This document shows positions 15,807-23,660 of a stretch of DNA of 48,659 nt, piece by piece; position 1 is the first letter of the stretch, and every line of letters begins with the position of its first letter. The translations under genes and the position numbers were made by a program. The notes below the pieces were generated by a model that saw nothing but the letters and a program-made list of their open reading frames with translations, was not told the origin of the DNA and did no database searches. The stretch comes from Patescibacteria group bacterium. Lineage in GTDB: Bacteria; Patescibacteriota; Minisyncoccia; Phycocordibacterales; SBAW01. Location of the stretch: NCBI GenBank assembly GCA_019752125.1, contig JAIEMM010000004.1:1-48659 (forward strand). The letters are read 5' to 3'.

Positions 15807-16340
15807 TCAGTCGCCCGCCGCGGAATGCGCGGCGGCGATGACGGCGCCCGGCAGGTTGATCGTGAGGTCGAGGCGATCCTTGACGAACTTGTCGAAGCCG
15901 GCCGCGCACACCGTGTCGATCGTCATGGCCATGTCCGTGCCGACCTGGGGCTCCTTCTTGCCGATCACGCCCGTGTCGACGCCGAGAGCCTTCTTGTAGG
16001 CCTTGACCTCACGGCGCTTGAACATGCCGTGCCGCTGCGCCGTCAGAGCGTCGCCGCCGTAGGCGAAGATGTAGGCCTTGTCCAGAGCATCGTGGAGCTT
16101 CTGGTGCTCGTCGGCCGGGATCAGGCCGGCATACAGCAGCGGCAGAACGGTGGCCGTGACGGTGCCGTCGAGCTGATGGCGCAGGCTGCTGCGCTTGCTT
16201 TCGTCGAGCTTCTCGCCGTGCTGACTGGTCGCGAAGGCGATGCCGCCGATCAGGACCCGGCCGAGGGTGCCCCCTTCCATCACGTTGCCCGGAATGATGC
16301 CGACATAGTGGTGGTTGAGATCCAACTTGCTCTTGCTCAT
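15807..16340 (-). CDS. GC-rich hypothetical protein, orphan unit B
   Basis: I do not recognise this 177-aa soluble-looking protein. It has no signal peptide or obvious membrane helix. The first half holds GGTLGRVLIGGIAFATSQHG and a helical segment with LLYAGLIPADEHQKLHDAL. The second half is basic in its middle (MFKRREVKAYKKAL) and ends in a hydrophobic INLPGAVIAAAHSAAGD tail. G+C is about 63-65% in two 60-nt lines counted (15841-15900, 16081-16140), against about 38-45% in comparable lines of metG and recA. The codon choice is strongly GC-ending. AAGGAAGAGGA before ATG 16340, a consensus promoter at 16427-16455 and a terminator at 15741-15780 all support this strand over the equally long antisense frame. 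Confidence 0.75.
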   Translation of the reverse strand: MSKSKLDLNHHYVGIIPGNVMEGGTLGRVLIGGIAFATSQHGEKLDESKRSSLRHQLDGTVTATVLPLLYAGLIPADEHQKLHDALDKAYIFAYGGDALTAQRHGMFKRREVKAYKKALGVDTGVIGKKEPQVGTDMAMTIDTVCAAGFDKFVKDRLDLTINLPGAVIAAAHSAAGD

Positions 16341-16400
16341 GATTTCCTCTTCCTTTGATTGTACTTCCCTAAGGCCTCGTTTGTCTGCCGAAATGGCAAA

Positions 16401-16422
16401 TAAAAACGTCCTTTGGGACGTT
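16401..16422 (-). terminator. Hairpin and T-run at the 5' edge of unit B
   Basis: On the minus strand ACGTCC-CAAA-GGACGT is followed by TTTTTA. It lies after the 16459-16794 gene and right at the predicted transcript start of unit B. It probably ends the sigma-factor transcript while leaving the unit B promoter just upstream. Confidence 0.65.
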
Positions 16423-16426
16423 GCAC

Positions 16427-16455
16427 AATCTACAGTGCCATTAAGTGTCTGTCAA
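16427..16455 (-). promoter_or_regulatory. Promoter of orphan unit B
   Basis: On the minus strand a perfect TTGACA (16450-16455), a 17-nt spacer and TAGATT (16427-16432). The start is near 16420, giving a leader of about 80 nt. Confidence 0.8.
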
Positions 16456-16458
16456 TAC

Positions 16459-16794
16459 CTAGGCAAAACGGCGTGTTGGAGTGGCTGCAGAGCGAGCCAC
16501 GTCTACGCCCATAAGCACGAGAGATGCAGCCGCCACAAAGAGGGCGACCTGTACCGCAAGCTTAGTTTGGAGAACGGCCGTAAGGAAGAAAACACCGACA
16601 CTTACTACCCCACCCTGTGTTACGTGGGTAAGATTTTGAAACACGTTTGGAAGCGAAACAAAGTAGGCCGCGCCAGCAAAAGAAAGCGCGAGTGCGTAGC
16701 ACTCAATTGCGAAACGACTTGTGAGCTTGCGGACTGTATACACAACCGCCACCCCTGCCATAACTTGTTTTTCTATATTGCTCTGCATATACAT
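16459..16794 (-). CDS. Small membrane protein downstream of the sigma factor
   Basis: A protein of about 110 aa with three hydrophobic segments (near residues 30-50, 60-80 and 82-98) and a short basic tail. No family is recognised. It starts 5 nt past the stop of the sigma-factor gene and is probably cotranscribed with it. Two ATGs are possible (16794 or 16788), and neither has a Shine-Dalgarno. Because ECF-type sigma factors are often paired with a membrane anti-sigma protein, it is a candidate partner. However, it lacks a recognisable anti-sigma domain, so that is position-based inference. Confidence 0.6.
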   Translation of the reverse strand: MYMQSNIEKQVMAGVAVVYTVRKLTSRFAIECYALALSFAGAAYFVSLPNVFQNLTHVTQGGVVSVGVFFLTAVLQTKLAVQVALFVAAASLVLMGVDVARSAATPTRRFA

Positions 16795-16799
16795 TCAAA

Positions 16800-17390
16800 C
16801 TATACCTTAGTGTTAATAGTTTCAAATACTTTTTTGAACTCTTTCTTTGCACGATGTACGCGGGTTTTGATAGCGCCCACGCTTACACCCTCTTCTTCTG
16901 CCATTTCTTCCTGAGATTTACCTTCGAGGAAAAAACTTGAAAGCGCTTTTGCAAAAGGCTCAGGCAAGCGGGAAAGCACAGAGGCCACCTCATCCATAAA
17001 TTCTTTCTTTTCAAACTGACGCATAGTGCGGTCCGGAATGATGGCCCATATCTCTTCGTCGAGCTCCATCTGCCGCTCCCCTTTTCGCTTCTGCTTTTGA
17101 TAGTGCGTAAGCGCGGTGTTTATAAGGATGCGATACCCCCACGATGAAAACTGCGCACCATCCTGTTTCTTAAACTTCATAGCGTTCATGTAGATCTTTG
17201 TGAAGGCTTCCTGCACGATATCTTCTGCTTCTTCTCTTGAGCGGACAATGCTCATGGCCTTACGCAAAAAAGGCTCCTCGTATTTACGTACAAGAAGTGC
17301 AAAAAGCGATGGGTGAGAAATAGAAGCGGCCAGAAGCTCCTCGTCGGTATACTCCTGCCCCTGTTCCTCTAGAGTGAGATACTCCTTCAT
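16800..17390 (-). CDS. ECF-type RNA polymerase sigma factor
   Basis: A 196-aa sigma70-family protein. Region 2 (about 30-100) has the -10 recognition pattern IVRSREEAEDIVQEAFTKIYMNA, with SSWGYRILINTALTHYQKQKR in its C-terminal part. Region 4 (about 135-190) has LPEPFAKALSSFFLEGKSQEEMAEEEGVSVGAIKTRVHRAKKEF, a helix-turn-helix for the -35. No region 1.1 or 3 is present, so this is an alternative, not housekeeping, sigma factor. I chose the MKEYL start at 17390. TATACA lies 8 nt upstream of it on the minus strand, suggesting a very short leader. The gene is divergent from orphan unit C and is followed by a membrane protein. Confidence 0.9.
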   Translation of the reverse strand: MKEYLTLEEQGQEYTDEELLAASISHPSLFALLVRKYEEPFLRKAMSIVRSREEAEDIVQEAFTKIYMNAMKFKKQDGAQFSSWGYRILINTALTHYQKQKRKGERQMELDEEIWAIIPDRTMRQFEKKEFMDEVASVLSRLPEPFAKALSSFFLEGKSQEEMAEEEGVSVGAIKTRVHRAKKEFKKVFETINTKV

Positions 17391-17429
17391 GCCTACACTG
17401 TATATCATGGCGCACTCTTTACAACTATC

Positions 17430-17457
17430 TTGCACAGAAACAAGTTTCGGCTATAGT
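17430..17457 (+). promoter_or_regulatory. Promoter of orphan unit C
   Basis: TTGCAC (17430-17435), a 16-nt spacer and TATAGT (17452-17457). The start is near 17464, giving a leader of about 58 nt that ends in a GA-rich ribosome site. Confidence 0.7.
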
Positions 17458-17521
17458 TTCCACTAAGCTCCCAAGTTAGGAGTGACTTAGTTCATTTTGT
17501 GTAGTGAGAGGGAGAGAAACA

Positions 17522-17863
17522 GTGACTTACGAAAGCAGGACGCCAGCGCTCGGTCTCGGCGCCCGCACCAATCGACGAGTCAAAGACAAGGTCGACAAAG
17601 ACACGGAGGCGGCTGAGAAGATTGCGGGTTTCTTTACCAAGATCAAGATCCCCGGACTCAACGTCAGCCAAACCAGCTGCGCCTACGTCGACCCCAGCAA
17701 GATCAACATAACGCGTACGGGCGACACAATGACCGTCCAACATCGCAACAAGTCCACCCAGGTCGTCGGCCTCGACTTGGACGCCGTTGAAACGACGTTC
17801 CGCGAATGGTGCGCGAGTGAGATGTGCCACGCGAAGGTCTTCCCTCGCAAATGTTCAAAATAG
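17522..17863 (+). CDS. Hypothetical protein, orphan unit C
   Basis: I do not recognise this 113-aa protein. The N-terminal third is basic and helical (RTNRRVKDKVDKDTEAAEKIAGFF). The rest looks like a small alpha/beta domain with four Cys (TSCAYVDPSKINITRTGD, FREWCASEMCHAKVFPRKCSK). It has no signal peptide or membrane helix. I chose GTG 17522, with GGGAG 7 nt upstream; another in-frame GTG at 17504 lies inside the GA-rich site. G+C is about 53% in the one line counted, with many C-ending codons. It is flanked by its own promoter (17430-17457) and a UUCG-loop terminator (17881-17909), divergent from the sigma gene and upstream of efp. Confidence 0.7.
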   Translation: MTYESRTPALGLGARTNRRVKDKVDKDTEAAEKIAGFFTKIKIPGLNVSQTSCAYVDPSKINITRTGDTMTVQHRNKSTQVVGLDLDAVETTFREWCASEMCHAKVFPRKCSK

Positions 17864-17880
17864 GGCCACTAGGCTCAACA

Positions 17881-17909
17881 GCCGTCCTTCGGGACGGCCT
17901 TTTCTTTTG
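17881..17909 (+). terminator. Terminator of orphan unit C
   Basis: A perfect 7-bp stem GCCGTCC/GGACGGC with a TTCG tetraloop, then CTTTTCTTTTG. The T-run is interrupted by C. A further T-rich stretch (TTTTTTCTTTATG) follows at 17914-17926. Confidence 0.9.
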
Positions 17910-17966
17910 TTCATTTTTTCTTTATGTAAGGCGACACCTTGGCAAGGCGTCGCCTTGAATTATTCC

Positions 17967-17994
17967 TCGACAAATAGAGGGTTTTGGGTAGAAT
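17967..17994 (+). promoter_or_regulatory. Leaderless promoter of efp
   Basis: TCGACA (17967-17972), a 16-nt spacer and TAGAAT (17989-17994). Six nt separate the -10 from the ATG at 18001, so transcription should start at or next to the A of the start codon. Confidence 0.7.
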
Positions 17995-18000
17995 GCTTGG

Positions 18001-18576
18001 ATGGCAATGCTTGAATACAATGAAATTTTAAACAAGAAGGTAATTCTCCTCGACGGCGCTCCGTACGAAGTATTGGACGCACACGTCTTCCGCAAACAAC
18101 AGCGTAAGCCGGTTAACCAGACAAAGCTCCGCCACCTTATTACTGGCAAGGTTACTGAACACGCCTTCCACGTATCGGAAAAAGCTCAGGAGGCTGACCT
18201 TTCGCTCAAAAACGTAAAATATCTTTACACCGCAAAAGGAGAATATTGGTTCTGTGCAGAAAACAATCCCGCAGACCGCTTTGCATTGAGTGCAGACACT
18301 GTAGGCAACGGCGCACAGTTTATGAAAACAAATTCTATCGTAGAAGCAGTCGTGTTTGATGAAAAAATAATTTCAGTCCGCATCCCTATTAAAGTTGAAC
18401 TTCTTGTTAAAGAAGCTCCTCCAGCAGTCCGCGGCAACACATCACAGGGTGGTAACAAAATCATCACGCTTGAAACTGGCGCAACAGTAAACGCTCCCCT
18501 CTTCATCAACGAAGGCGACCTCGTACTCATCAACACCGAAACAGGCCTTTACGCTGAACGCGTAGACAAAAAGTAA
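18001..18576 (+). CDS. efp: Elongation factor P with atypical loop
   Basis: A 191-aa, three-domain protein that relieves ribosome stalling at proline runs. The KOW-like domain I (1-65), OB domain II (about 66-130) and OB domain III (about 131-191, TSQGGNKIITLETGATVNAPLFINEGDLVLINTETGLYAERV) are all present and of normal length. The loop that normally reads KPGKG, with the modified Lys34, reads RKQQRK at 31-36. Position 34 is Gln, although lysines stand at 32 and 36. The alignment to the E. coli protein is gap-free here. Canonical lysylation is therefore unlikely. The promoter predicts a leaderless mRNA. A two-way terminator follows. Confidence 0.93.
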   Translation: MAMLEYNEILNKKVILLDGAPYEVLDAHVFRKQQRKPVNQTKLRHLITGKVTEHAFHVSEKAQEADLSLKNVKYLYTAKGEYWFCAENNPADRFALSADTVGNGAQFMKTNSIVEAVVFDEKIISVRIPIKVELLVKEAPPAVRGNTSQGGNKIITLETGATVNAPLFINEGDLVLINTETGLYAERVDKK

Positions 18577-18581
18577 AATAA

Positions 18582-18614
18582 ACAAAAAAGCCCCCATGTG
18601 GGGGCTTTTTTGTT
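18582..18614. terminator. Bidirectional terminator between efp and rpsR
   Basis: GCCCCC-ATGT-GGGGGC (18590-18605) is flanked by A6 and T6 runs. The tail reads TTTTTTGTTT on both strands. It serves the convergent efp and rpsR transcripts. Confidence 0.9.
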
Positions 18615-18623
18615 TGAGACAAT

Positions 18624-18827
18624 TTAGCGAACGATGAATGGCAGAAGTGCCATAAAGCGTGCGCGCTTTACTGCCTGCGAGAGTGCGCGCTGGTTTGCAG
18701 CCGAGAGACCGGTGCGGCGGCGAGGCATGATCTTGCCGTGCGGGTTCAAGAACTTCTTGAGAACATCGACATCTTTGTAGTCGATGCGCTGGAAGTGCGC
18801 GACATAGTTGTCTGTTTGCTGTGGCAT
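18624..18827 (-). CDS. rpsR: Ribosomal protein S18
   Basis: A 67-aa small-subunit protein that pairs with S6 on the platform. It has the signature of the family: [48 protein letters not shown]. It is at the short end of the family's range, with a brief N-terminus. It is the third gene of an rpsF-ssb-rpsR cluster. The usual fourth gene, rplI (L9), is absent here, because rpsR is directly followed by the two-way terminator at 18582-18614. No Shine-Dalgarno precedes the ATG. Confidence 0.95.
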   Translation of the reverse strand: MPQQTDNYVAHFQRIDYKDVDVLKKFLNPHGKIMPRRRTGLSAANQRALSQAVKRARFMALLPFIVR

Positions 18828-18861
18828 ACGTGTGAATAATTAACTTAAATTTATTTTTTCT

Positions 18862-19302
18862 TTAGAACGGAATGTCGTCTGGGTTGATATCTTCTTGAGG
18901 GTAGTCTATTGCATCCTCTTTTGGTGCAGACTGCTCGTGATCGTCTCTGCTTGGTGCAGATGAAGGAGAACCTCCTCCACCGCCTCCGCGAGAGCCGAAC
19001 TGCACGCGCTCTGCAACAACCTCTGTGCGGTACTGCTTACCCTTCTCTGGAGTTTCCCAGCTTCGGGTCTGCATGCGGCCTTCGATAAGTGCTGAACTAC
19101 CTTTTTTGAGGTACTGGGCGCTTGTTTCTGCCTGGCGGCCAAAGACCACAACGTTGTGGAATTCTGGCACATCTACCCACTGTTCGTCTTTTTTGACGCG
19201 GCGATTTGTAGCAACGCTAAAGGTTGCAACCTGGCCGCCGCCAGGAAGCTGTTTAAGCTCTGGGTCGCGGGTAAGGTTTCCGTAGAGGATGACTTTGTTC
19301 AT
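18862..19302 (-). CDS. ssb: Single-stranded DNA-binding protein
   Basis: A 146-aa protein that coats single-stranded DNA in replication and repair. The OB fold spans about 1-105 (MNKVILYGNLTRDPELKQLPGG, FHNVVVFGRQAE, YLKKGSSALIEGRMQTRSWE). A Gly/Ser-rich linker leads to the acidic tip DDIPF, the binding site for partner proteins. TATACT (19309-19314) lies exactly 6 nt before the ATG, inside the end of rpsF. The gene therefore probably has its own leaderless promoter in addition to rpsF read-through. Confidence 0.95.
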   Translation of the reverse strand: MNKVILYGNLTRDPELKQLPGGGQVATFSVATNRRVKKDEQWVDVPEFHNVVVFGRQAETSAQYLKKGSSALIEGRMQTRSWETPEKGKQYRTEVVAERVQFGSRGGGGGGSPSSAPSRDDHEQSAPKEDAIDYPQEDINPDDIPF

Positions 19303-19320
19303 ATCTCAAGTATACCGTGC

Positions 19321-19833
19321 CTATTCCGATACAAGTGCGTCGATAGATTTATCGAGCTCCGCCTCTGAAACCTCGCCTGCTGGCTCCTCTGCCACGGCCT
19401 TAGGCTTCTGGATAGTCTCACCTTCGAGACGATCTGATGCGAATACTGCGCGGCGTGGTGCCGTGCTTATATCCTCGCGCACCGTCTCAATGAGAAGGAA
19501 GCGGAGAACGTTTTTATTAGCACGAAGTGCATCCTCAAACGCGTTTATCGACTCGCGCTCAAGTGCAAATTTTATAAAACCGAAGTACGCTTCGTCGTAC
19601 TTTTCACGCTTGCCGGTGAGCGAACGCTCAACCGTGTATGCAAGACGCTTTCTTTCTGGGAACTGCTCACTGATAATTTCAGCGTTGCCGAGGGCGCTGC
19701 GAATTTGGTCTACAACACCAGCAACACCTTCATCCCCCACAGTTGGGAGGATGTGAAATCCGACCTCATACACAGGTCGGCTCTCAGAGTTCGCTTGGGT
19801 TAAGACCTCGGCGGTCTGCGACTTTTCAGCCAT
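19321..19833 (-). CDS. rpsF: Ribosomal protein S6
   Basis: A 170-aa small-subunit protein. The ferredoxin-like S6 domain (about 19-120) shows YEVGFHILPTVGDEGVAGVVDQIRSAL, KRLAYTVERS and YFGFIKFALERESINAFEDALRANKNVLRFLLIE. Extra acidic, Ala/Glu-rich residues extend the C-terminus by about 40 residues beyond the standard length. It is the first gene of rpsF-ssb-rpsR. TAATCT (19840-19845), preceded by an extended-10 TGG, lies 6 nt before the ATG, so it is probably leaderless. Confidence 0.93.
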   Translation of the reverse strand: MAEKSQTAEVLTQANSESRPVYEVGFHILPTVGDEGVAGVVDQIRSALGNAEIISEQFPERKRLAYTVERSLTGKREKYDEAYFGFIKFALERESINAFEDALRANKNVLRFLLIETVREDISTAPRRAVFASDRLEGETIQKPKAVAEEPAGEVSEAELDKSIDALVSE

Positions 19834-19887
19834 GTAAGGAGATTACCACAGAGGTACGGGTTTGCAACCAGCCAGAGGATGCCTCGG

Positions 19888-21342
19888 CTAATGGAAGTTG
19901 CCGCCGTAGCCAAGTTCCTCTTCGAGCTCAATCCCCGCCTCTTCGACGGGCTTGTGAGTTGTTTTACGCAACGTTACGTGTGGCATAAAGAGTACGAGTA
20001 CAAATGCTGGAACCACCACCGCAGCGGCCACAAGGAACGTTTGTGGTAATGCCGCCGCAAGCGAAGCACCTGAGGCGATACGCATATTTATAAGACCTCC
20101 GAAAAATGCCCCGCCGACTGAACCTCCGATACTGCGGAATAGCTGTAATGCTGCGGTGACAACGCCTGTTTTGCTTTGATCAAACGCATTCTGCACGGCG
20201 ATGTTGAATACTGGCATTGTTGCACCAAGCCCCAAGCCCATCACTATCATCTTAAAAACAATTTCAAGCTTCGTACTGTCCGCTCCCATGCGTGAGAACA
20301 GAAACATACCGAGTACGATGGTGAACACACCCCCAATGGCAAGGAATTTATATCTGCCCGTACGTGACACGATCTGTCCCGTGATGACACTCATCGCCAC
20401 CATACCAAGCATCAGTGGTGTCAAAACAAGTCCTGCGTACGTTGCACTAAACCCTACGACTTGTTGTGCGAAGAGTGGTAGGAAGAGAATAGAGCCGAAC
20501 ATGCCCACCGCTGTCAAAAACACCGTGGCCACAGAGATAGAGAATGTCGAGTTACGGAACAATGACATTGGGAGTACTGGGTCAGCCGCATATTCTTCAG
20601 CAAGAATAAAGGTGATAAACGCTGCGAGCGCGCCACCAAAGAGAAGCTGGATTGTGAGTGAGTTCCACGCGTACGTACTTCCGCCCCACACAAGCGCGAG
20701 AAGAAATGGAACGAGCGTAAGCGCGAGAAGTCCCGCACCCAGGAAGTCTATTGGTTTGCGTTGCCCTGGAGCACGGTTTGTGCGTGGCAAGGTAAAGAAA
20801 ATAACGGCGAGCGCCAAGAGTCCGAGCGGAATGTTGATGTAGAAGATCCAGCGCCATGAGTAGGCGTCTGTGATCCAGCCACCAAGCAGTGGACCGGCAA
20901 CGGATGCGATACCGAACATGCCTCCAATAAGACCCATCCATTTACCGCGTTCAACTGGTGGGAAAAGGTCGGCAACAATTGCGAACGAGTTGACCATAAT
21001 TGCTCCCCCACCAATACCTTGGATGGCACGGAAGAGAATAAGTTCCGTCATCGAATGTGCCATACCAGAAAGTACGGAGCCGATAAGGAATGCGATGATG
21101 CCGATAATAAAAAACAGTCGTCGGCCATAGATGTCAGAAAGTTTTCCGTACAGCGGGACGGTTACAGTCGACGCGAGCATATACGCAGTAAACACCCACG
21201 AGATATGCTCGAGGCCGTGAAGCTCAGTAACGATGCGCGGAAGCGCGGTAGAAACGATAGTCTGGTCGAGCGCGGACAGAAGCATCGCAAGCATGGCTCC
21301 TGCCATAGCCGCAACCTTAGGATTCTTTAAAAATGTTGGCAT
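19888..21342 (-). CDS. MFS multidrug exporter, DHA2 (EmrB/QacA) family
   Basis: A 484-aa transporter with about 14 transmembrane helices. Helix 1 carries the DHA2 signature [17 protein letters not shown]. The loop 2-3 motif is [13 protein letters not shown], and motif C is seen in [31 protein letters not shown]. Such proteins exchange protons for drugs or other hydrophobic compounds; the substrate is unknown. The ATG at 21342 lies 6 nt after TATAAT (21349-21354, with an extended TGC), giving a leaderless start. The TAA stop of tatD is part of that -10 box. The C-terminus is cytoplasmic and acidic. Confidence 0.93.
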   Translation of the reverse strand: MPTFLKNPKVAAMAGAMLAMLLSALDQTIVSTALPRIVTELHGLEHISWVFTAYMLASTVTVPLYGKLSDIYGRRLFFIIGIIAFLIGSVLSGMAHSMTELILFRAIQGIGGGAIMVNSFAIVADLFPPVERGKWMGLIGGMFGIASVAGPLLGGWITDAYSWRWIFYINIPLGLLALAVIFFTLPRTNRAPGQRKPIDFLGAGLLALTLVPFLLALVWGGSTYAWNSLTIQLLFGGALAAFITFILAEEYAADPVLPMSLFRNSTFSISVATVFLTAVGMFGSILFLPLFAQQVVGFSATYAGLVLTPLMLGMVAMSVITGQIVSRTGRYKFLAIGGVFTIVLGMFLFSRMGADSTKLEIVFKMIVMGLGLGATMPVFNIAVQNAFDQSKTGVVTAALQLFRSIGGSVGGAFFGGLINMRIASGASLAAALPQTFLVAAAVVVPAFVLVLFMPHVTLRKTTHKPVEEAGIELEEELGYGGNFH

Positions 21343-21349
21343 CGCGCAA

Positions 21350-22219
21350 TTATAGCAAATTGAAAATACGCCTTGAATTAAGGAGAATTTGAGCTCTCAT
21401 TTCCTCTTCTGACACCCCTTTGAGCTGGGCCATTTTCTTCACCACCTCCCTAACGTGGATGGGCTCATTGCGTTGGCCGCGGTATGGAACCGGGGTTATA
21501 TAAGGCGCATCGGTTTCAGTAAGGAGCATATCCATTGGAGCGTTCTTCACGACCTCGTCGTAGTCATGTGTAAACGTGAGCACCCCCGTGAAAGACAGAG
21601 TGAAACCTAAATCTAAAAATTGTTTTGCAATATCCCAATTCCCTGCAAAGAAATGCACATCCCCTTTTACTTTTGCATGGGCTTTTAAAATCTCAATCGC
21701 ATCGAGATACGCGCTTGCCCCGCGAGAGGCTTCCGAAGTCTCTTGTGCGGGGCTTTGGTGTGCAGTGTCGCGGATATGGAGCATCAACGGTTTGTTAAGT
21801 TTGTTCGCAAGTTCTATATGCTGCAAAAATACTTCTGTTTGGACTTTCTTTGTATCTTCTTCAAGGCGGTAGTAATCCAACCCGCATTCCCCTATCGCAA
21901 TAACTTTTGGAGAGACAGCGAGTTTCTCGTACGCATCAAAATCAAATTTCTCACCTCGTGAGGTGAATGCCTTTCCTTCTCCGCCAAGTTCTTTCGTATC
22001 GTGAAATGACTTAGCTGTATGAACTGGGTGCAGCGCAACGCTCGCGTACACATCACCTCCGTGCTTTTCTGCCATCTCAACTGCCACGCGAGATGTATCA
22101 AGCTGCGTGCCTACCAGGTTCATTCCAACCTCTACCTCTTTGGCGCGCGCCATTACCTCATCGCGATCTTCATCGTATGCAACAAACTGCACATGCGTAT
22201 GTGCGTCGAAGTACTTCAT
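21350..22219 (-). CDS. tatD: TatD-family metal-dependent deoxyribonuclease
   Basis: A 289-aa TIM-barrel hydrolase. The metal ligands fit the family: the N-terminal HTH motif in FDAHTHVQF, the Glu in [13 protein letters not shown], two later His (LHIRDTA and VHFFAGNW) and the final Asp in [10 protein letters not shown]. Family members have 3'-5' exonuclease activity and are used in DNA repair. An insert of about 20 residues ([19 protein letters not shown]) lies before the sixth strand. The start overlaps the metG stop as TAATG, so the two genes are coupled; a metG-tatD pairing is common in bacteria. Confidence 0.92.
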   Translation of the reverse strand: MKYFDAHTHVQFVAYDEDRDEVMARAKEVEVGMNLVGTQLDTSRVAVEMAEKHGGDVYASVALHPVHTAKSFHDTKELGGEGKAFTSRGEKFDFDAYEKLAVSPKVIAIGECGLDYYRLEEDTKKVQTEVFLQHIELANKLNKPLMLHIRDTAHQSPAQETSEASRGASAYLDAIEILKAHAKVKGDVHFFAGNWDIAKQFLDLGFTLSFTGVLTFTHDYDEVVKNAPMDMLLTETDAPYITPVPYRGQRNEPIHVREVVKKMAQLKGVSEEEMRAQILLNSRRIFNLL

Positions 22220-23658
22220 TAGTCTTTGCGAGCAAACAAGTTTTCTGGCTTTTTGTTTACCCCTATTGCTTCAACTATTATTTTGCTCGTATCTGGCATG
22301 AAAGGTTCTAGCATTTTTGCTACTTCATACAACCGAGCAACTGAATAGGAAATCATCTCTTTTCCTTTTTCCAAATCGACTTTTATCACTTTGAACGGTT
22401 CATCTTCTGTTAGTCTCTTATCTAGAACGCGTATCATCTCCCAGATATTGTCGAGGGTATGATTGAATTTGAATGTTTCCAGAGGAGCCCACACCTCACG
22501 CAAAAGCGAATCTACTGGACTAAGCGCTACAGGCGCATCTAAATGTCTCTCTGCTAGAGTCATCACGCGAGACACTAAGTTGCCCAACCCGTTTGCGAGG
22601 TTGGCGTTATAGGCTTCTTTAAAGCCTTCCATTGTTACATCGCTGTCATCAACCGGGTGAACGTGGCGTGCGAGGAAGTAGCGAAGGGCATCAAGGCCGT
22701 ATTCACCCACGATAGTCATAGGGTCTATAACATTGCCGATTGATTTGCTCATCTTCTGGCCACCCGAGGTTATAAAGCCGTGATAGAAAACCTGGTCAGT
22801 ATTTTTTACCTTTGCAGACATAAGCATTGCCTGCCACATGATCGACTGGAAACGGACCTGGTCCTTCCCCGCCATCTGCATTGCAAAGCCATCGTTCCAG
22901 AATTTCTGGAAGTTTCCTTCAGCGTCATCTGGCCAGCCCAAGGTTGAGACATAGTTTGTAAGCGCGTCGAACCATACATACATAACTTGTGTTTCGTCGT
23001 CTGGAACTGCAATGCCCCATGGCATTTTTTCTTTGACGCGAGAGATGCTGAAATCCTCAAGGCCTTTCTGTACAAAGTTAAGCGCTTCTTGTCTGCGCCA
23101 CTCAGGAACTACTACTCCCTCTTTTGAAAGATAGTCTGTAAGTTTCTGCTGGTATTTGCTAAGCAAGAAGAAATAGTTTTCTTCTTCGAGTTCAATAAGC
23201 TCTGCGTTCGGATGGTTCGGGCAGCGACCATCTACAAGGTCGCTCTCTTTCATAAATGCCTCGTCGCCTACGCAGTACATGCCTTTGTAGGTGCGCTTCT
23301 CTATGTCGCCGTTTGCCATGCAGCGACGCCACATCTCCTGCGCAGCAGCTATGTGGTGTAGGTCAGTCGTGCGAATGAAGTGGAGTTCTGGGTAGAGGCC
23401 AAGTTTTTCCTTAAGACCACGGAATTTTGCCGCATACTCATCGACGTAGTCCTGTATATCCTTTCCTGCTTTTTGGGCAGTCTCATACAGCTTCTGCCCG
23501 TGTTCGTCGGTACCTGTAGTAAAAAACACTTCCGAACCATTCAATTTTTTATATCGAGCAGTTATGTCCGCCTGCACCAACTCAAGCGCAAAGCCAATGT
23601 GAGGATCTGCGTTTACGTACGGGAGCGTCGTCGTCAGGTAAAAATTCTTGTCTGCCAT
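22219..23658 (-). CDS. metG: Methionyl-tRNA synthetase
   Basis: A 479-aa class I synthetase that charges initiator and elongator tRNA-Met. The Rossmann fold has the HIGH-type sequence YVNADPHIGFALE. The connective domain keeps one knuckle with CPNHP (about residue 190). KMSKSIGN follows at about 300. The anticodon-binding helical domain completes the protein. The C-terminal EMAP/OB extension of longer MetRS is missing, giving a minimal enzyme. The neighbours are tatD (overlapping stop and start) and, 3 nt upstream, the AI-2E-type gene, so an operon is likely. Confidence 0.97.
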   Translation of the reverse strand: MADKNFYLTTTLPYVNADPHIGFALELVQADITARYKKLNGSEVFFTTGTDEHGQKLYETAQKAGKDIQDYVDEYAAKFRGLKEKLGLYPELHFIRTTDLHHIAAAQEMWRRCMANGDIEKRTYKGMYCVGDEAFMKESDLVDGRCPNHPNAELIELEEENYFFLLSKYQQKLTDYLSKEGVVVPEWRRQEALNFVQKGLEDFSISRVKEKMPWGIAVPDDETQVMYVWFDALTNYVSTLGWPDDAEGNFQKFWNDGFAMQMAGKDQVRFQSIMWQAMLMSAKVKNTDQVFYHGFITSGGQKMSKSIGNVIDPMTIVGEYGLDALRYFLARHVHPVDDSDVTMEGFKEAYNANLANGLGNLVSRVMTLAERHLDAPVALSPVDSLLREVWAPLETFKFNHTLDNIWEMIRVLDKRLTEDEPFKVIKVDLEKGKEMISYSVARLYEVAKMLEPFMPDTSKIIVEAIGVNKKPENLFARKD

Positions 23659-23660
23659 AA

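Noticed and set aside
15825-16358. Plus-strand 177-codon frame antisense to unit B
   Set aside because: An open antisense frame is expected in GC-rich DNA. The promoter, ribosome site and terminator support the minus strand.
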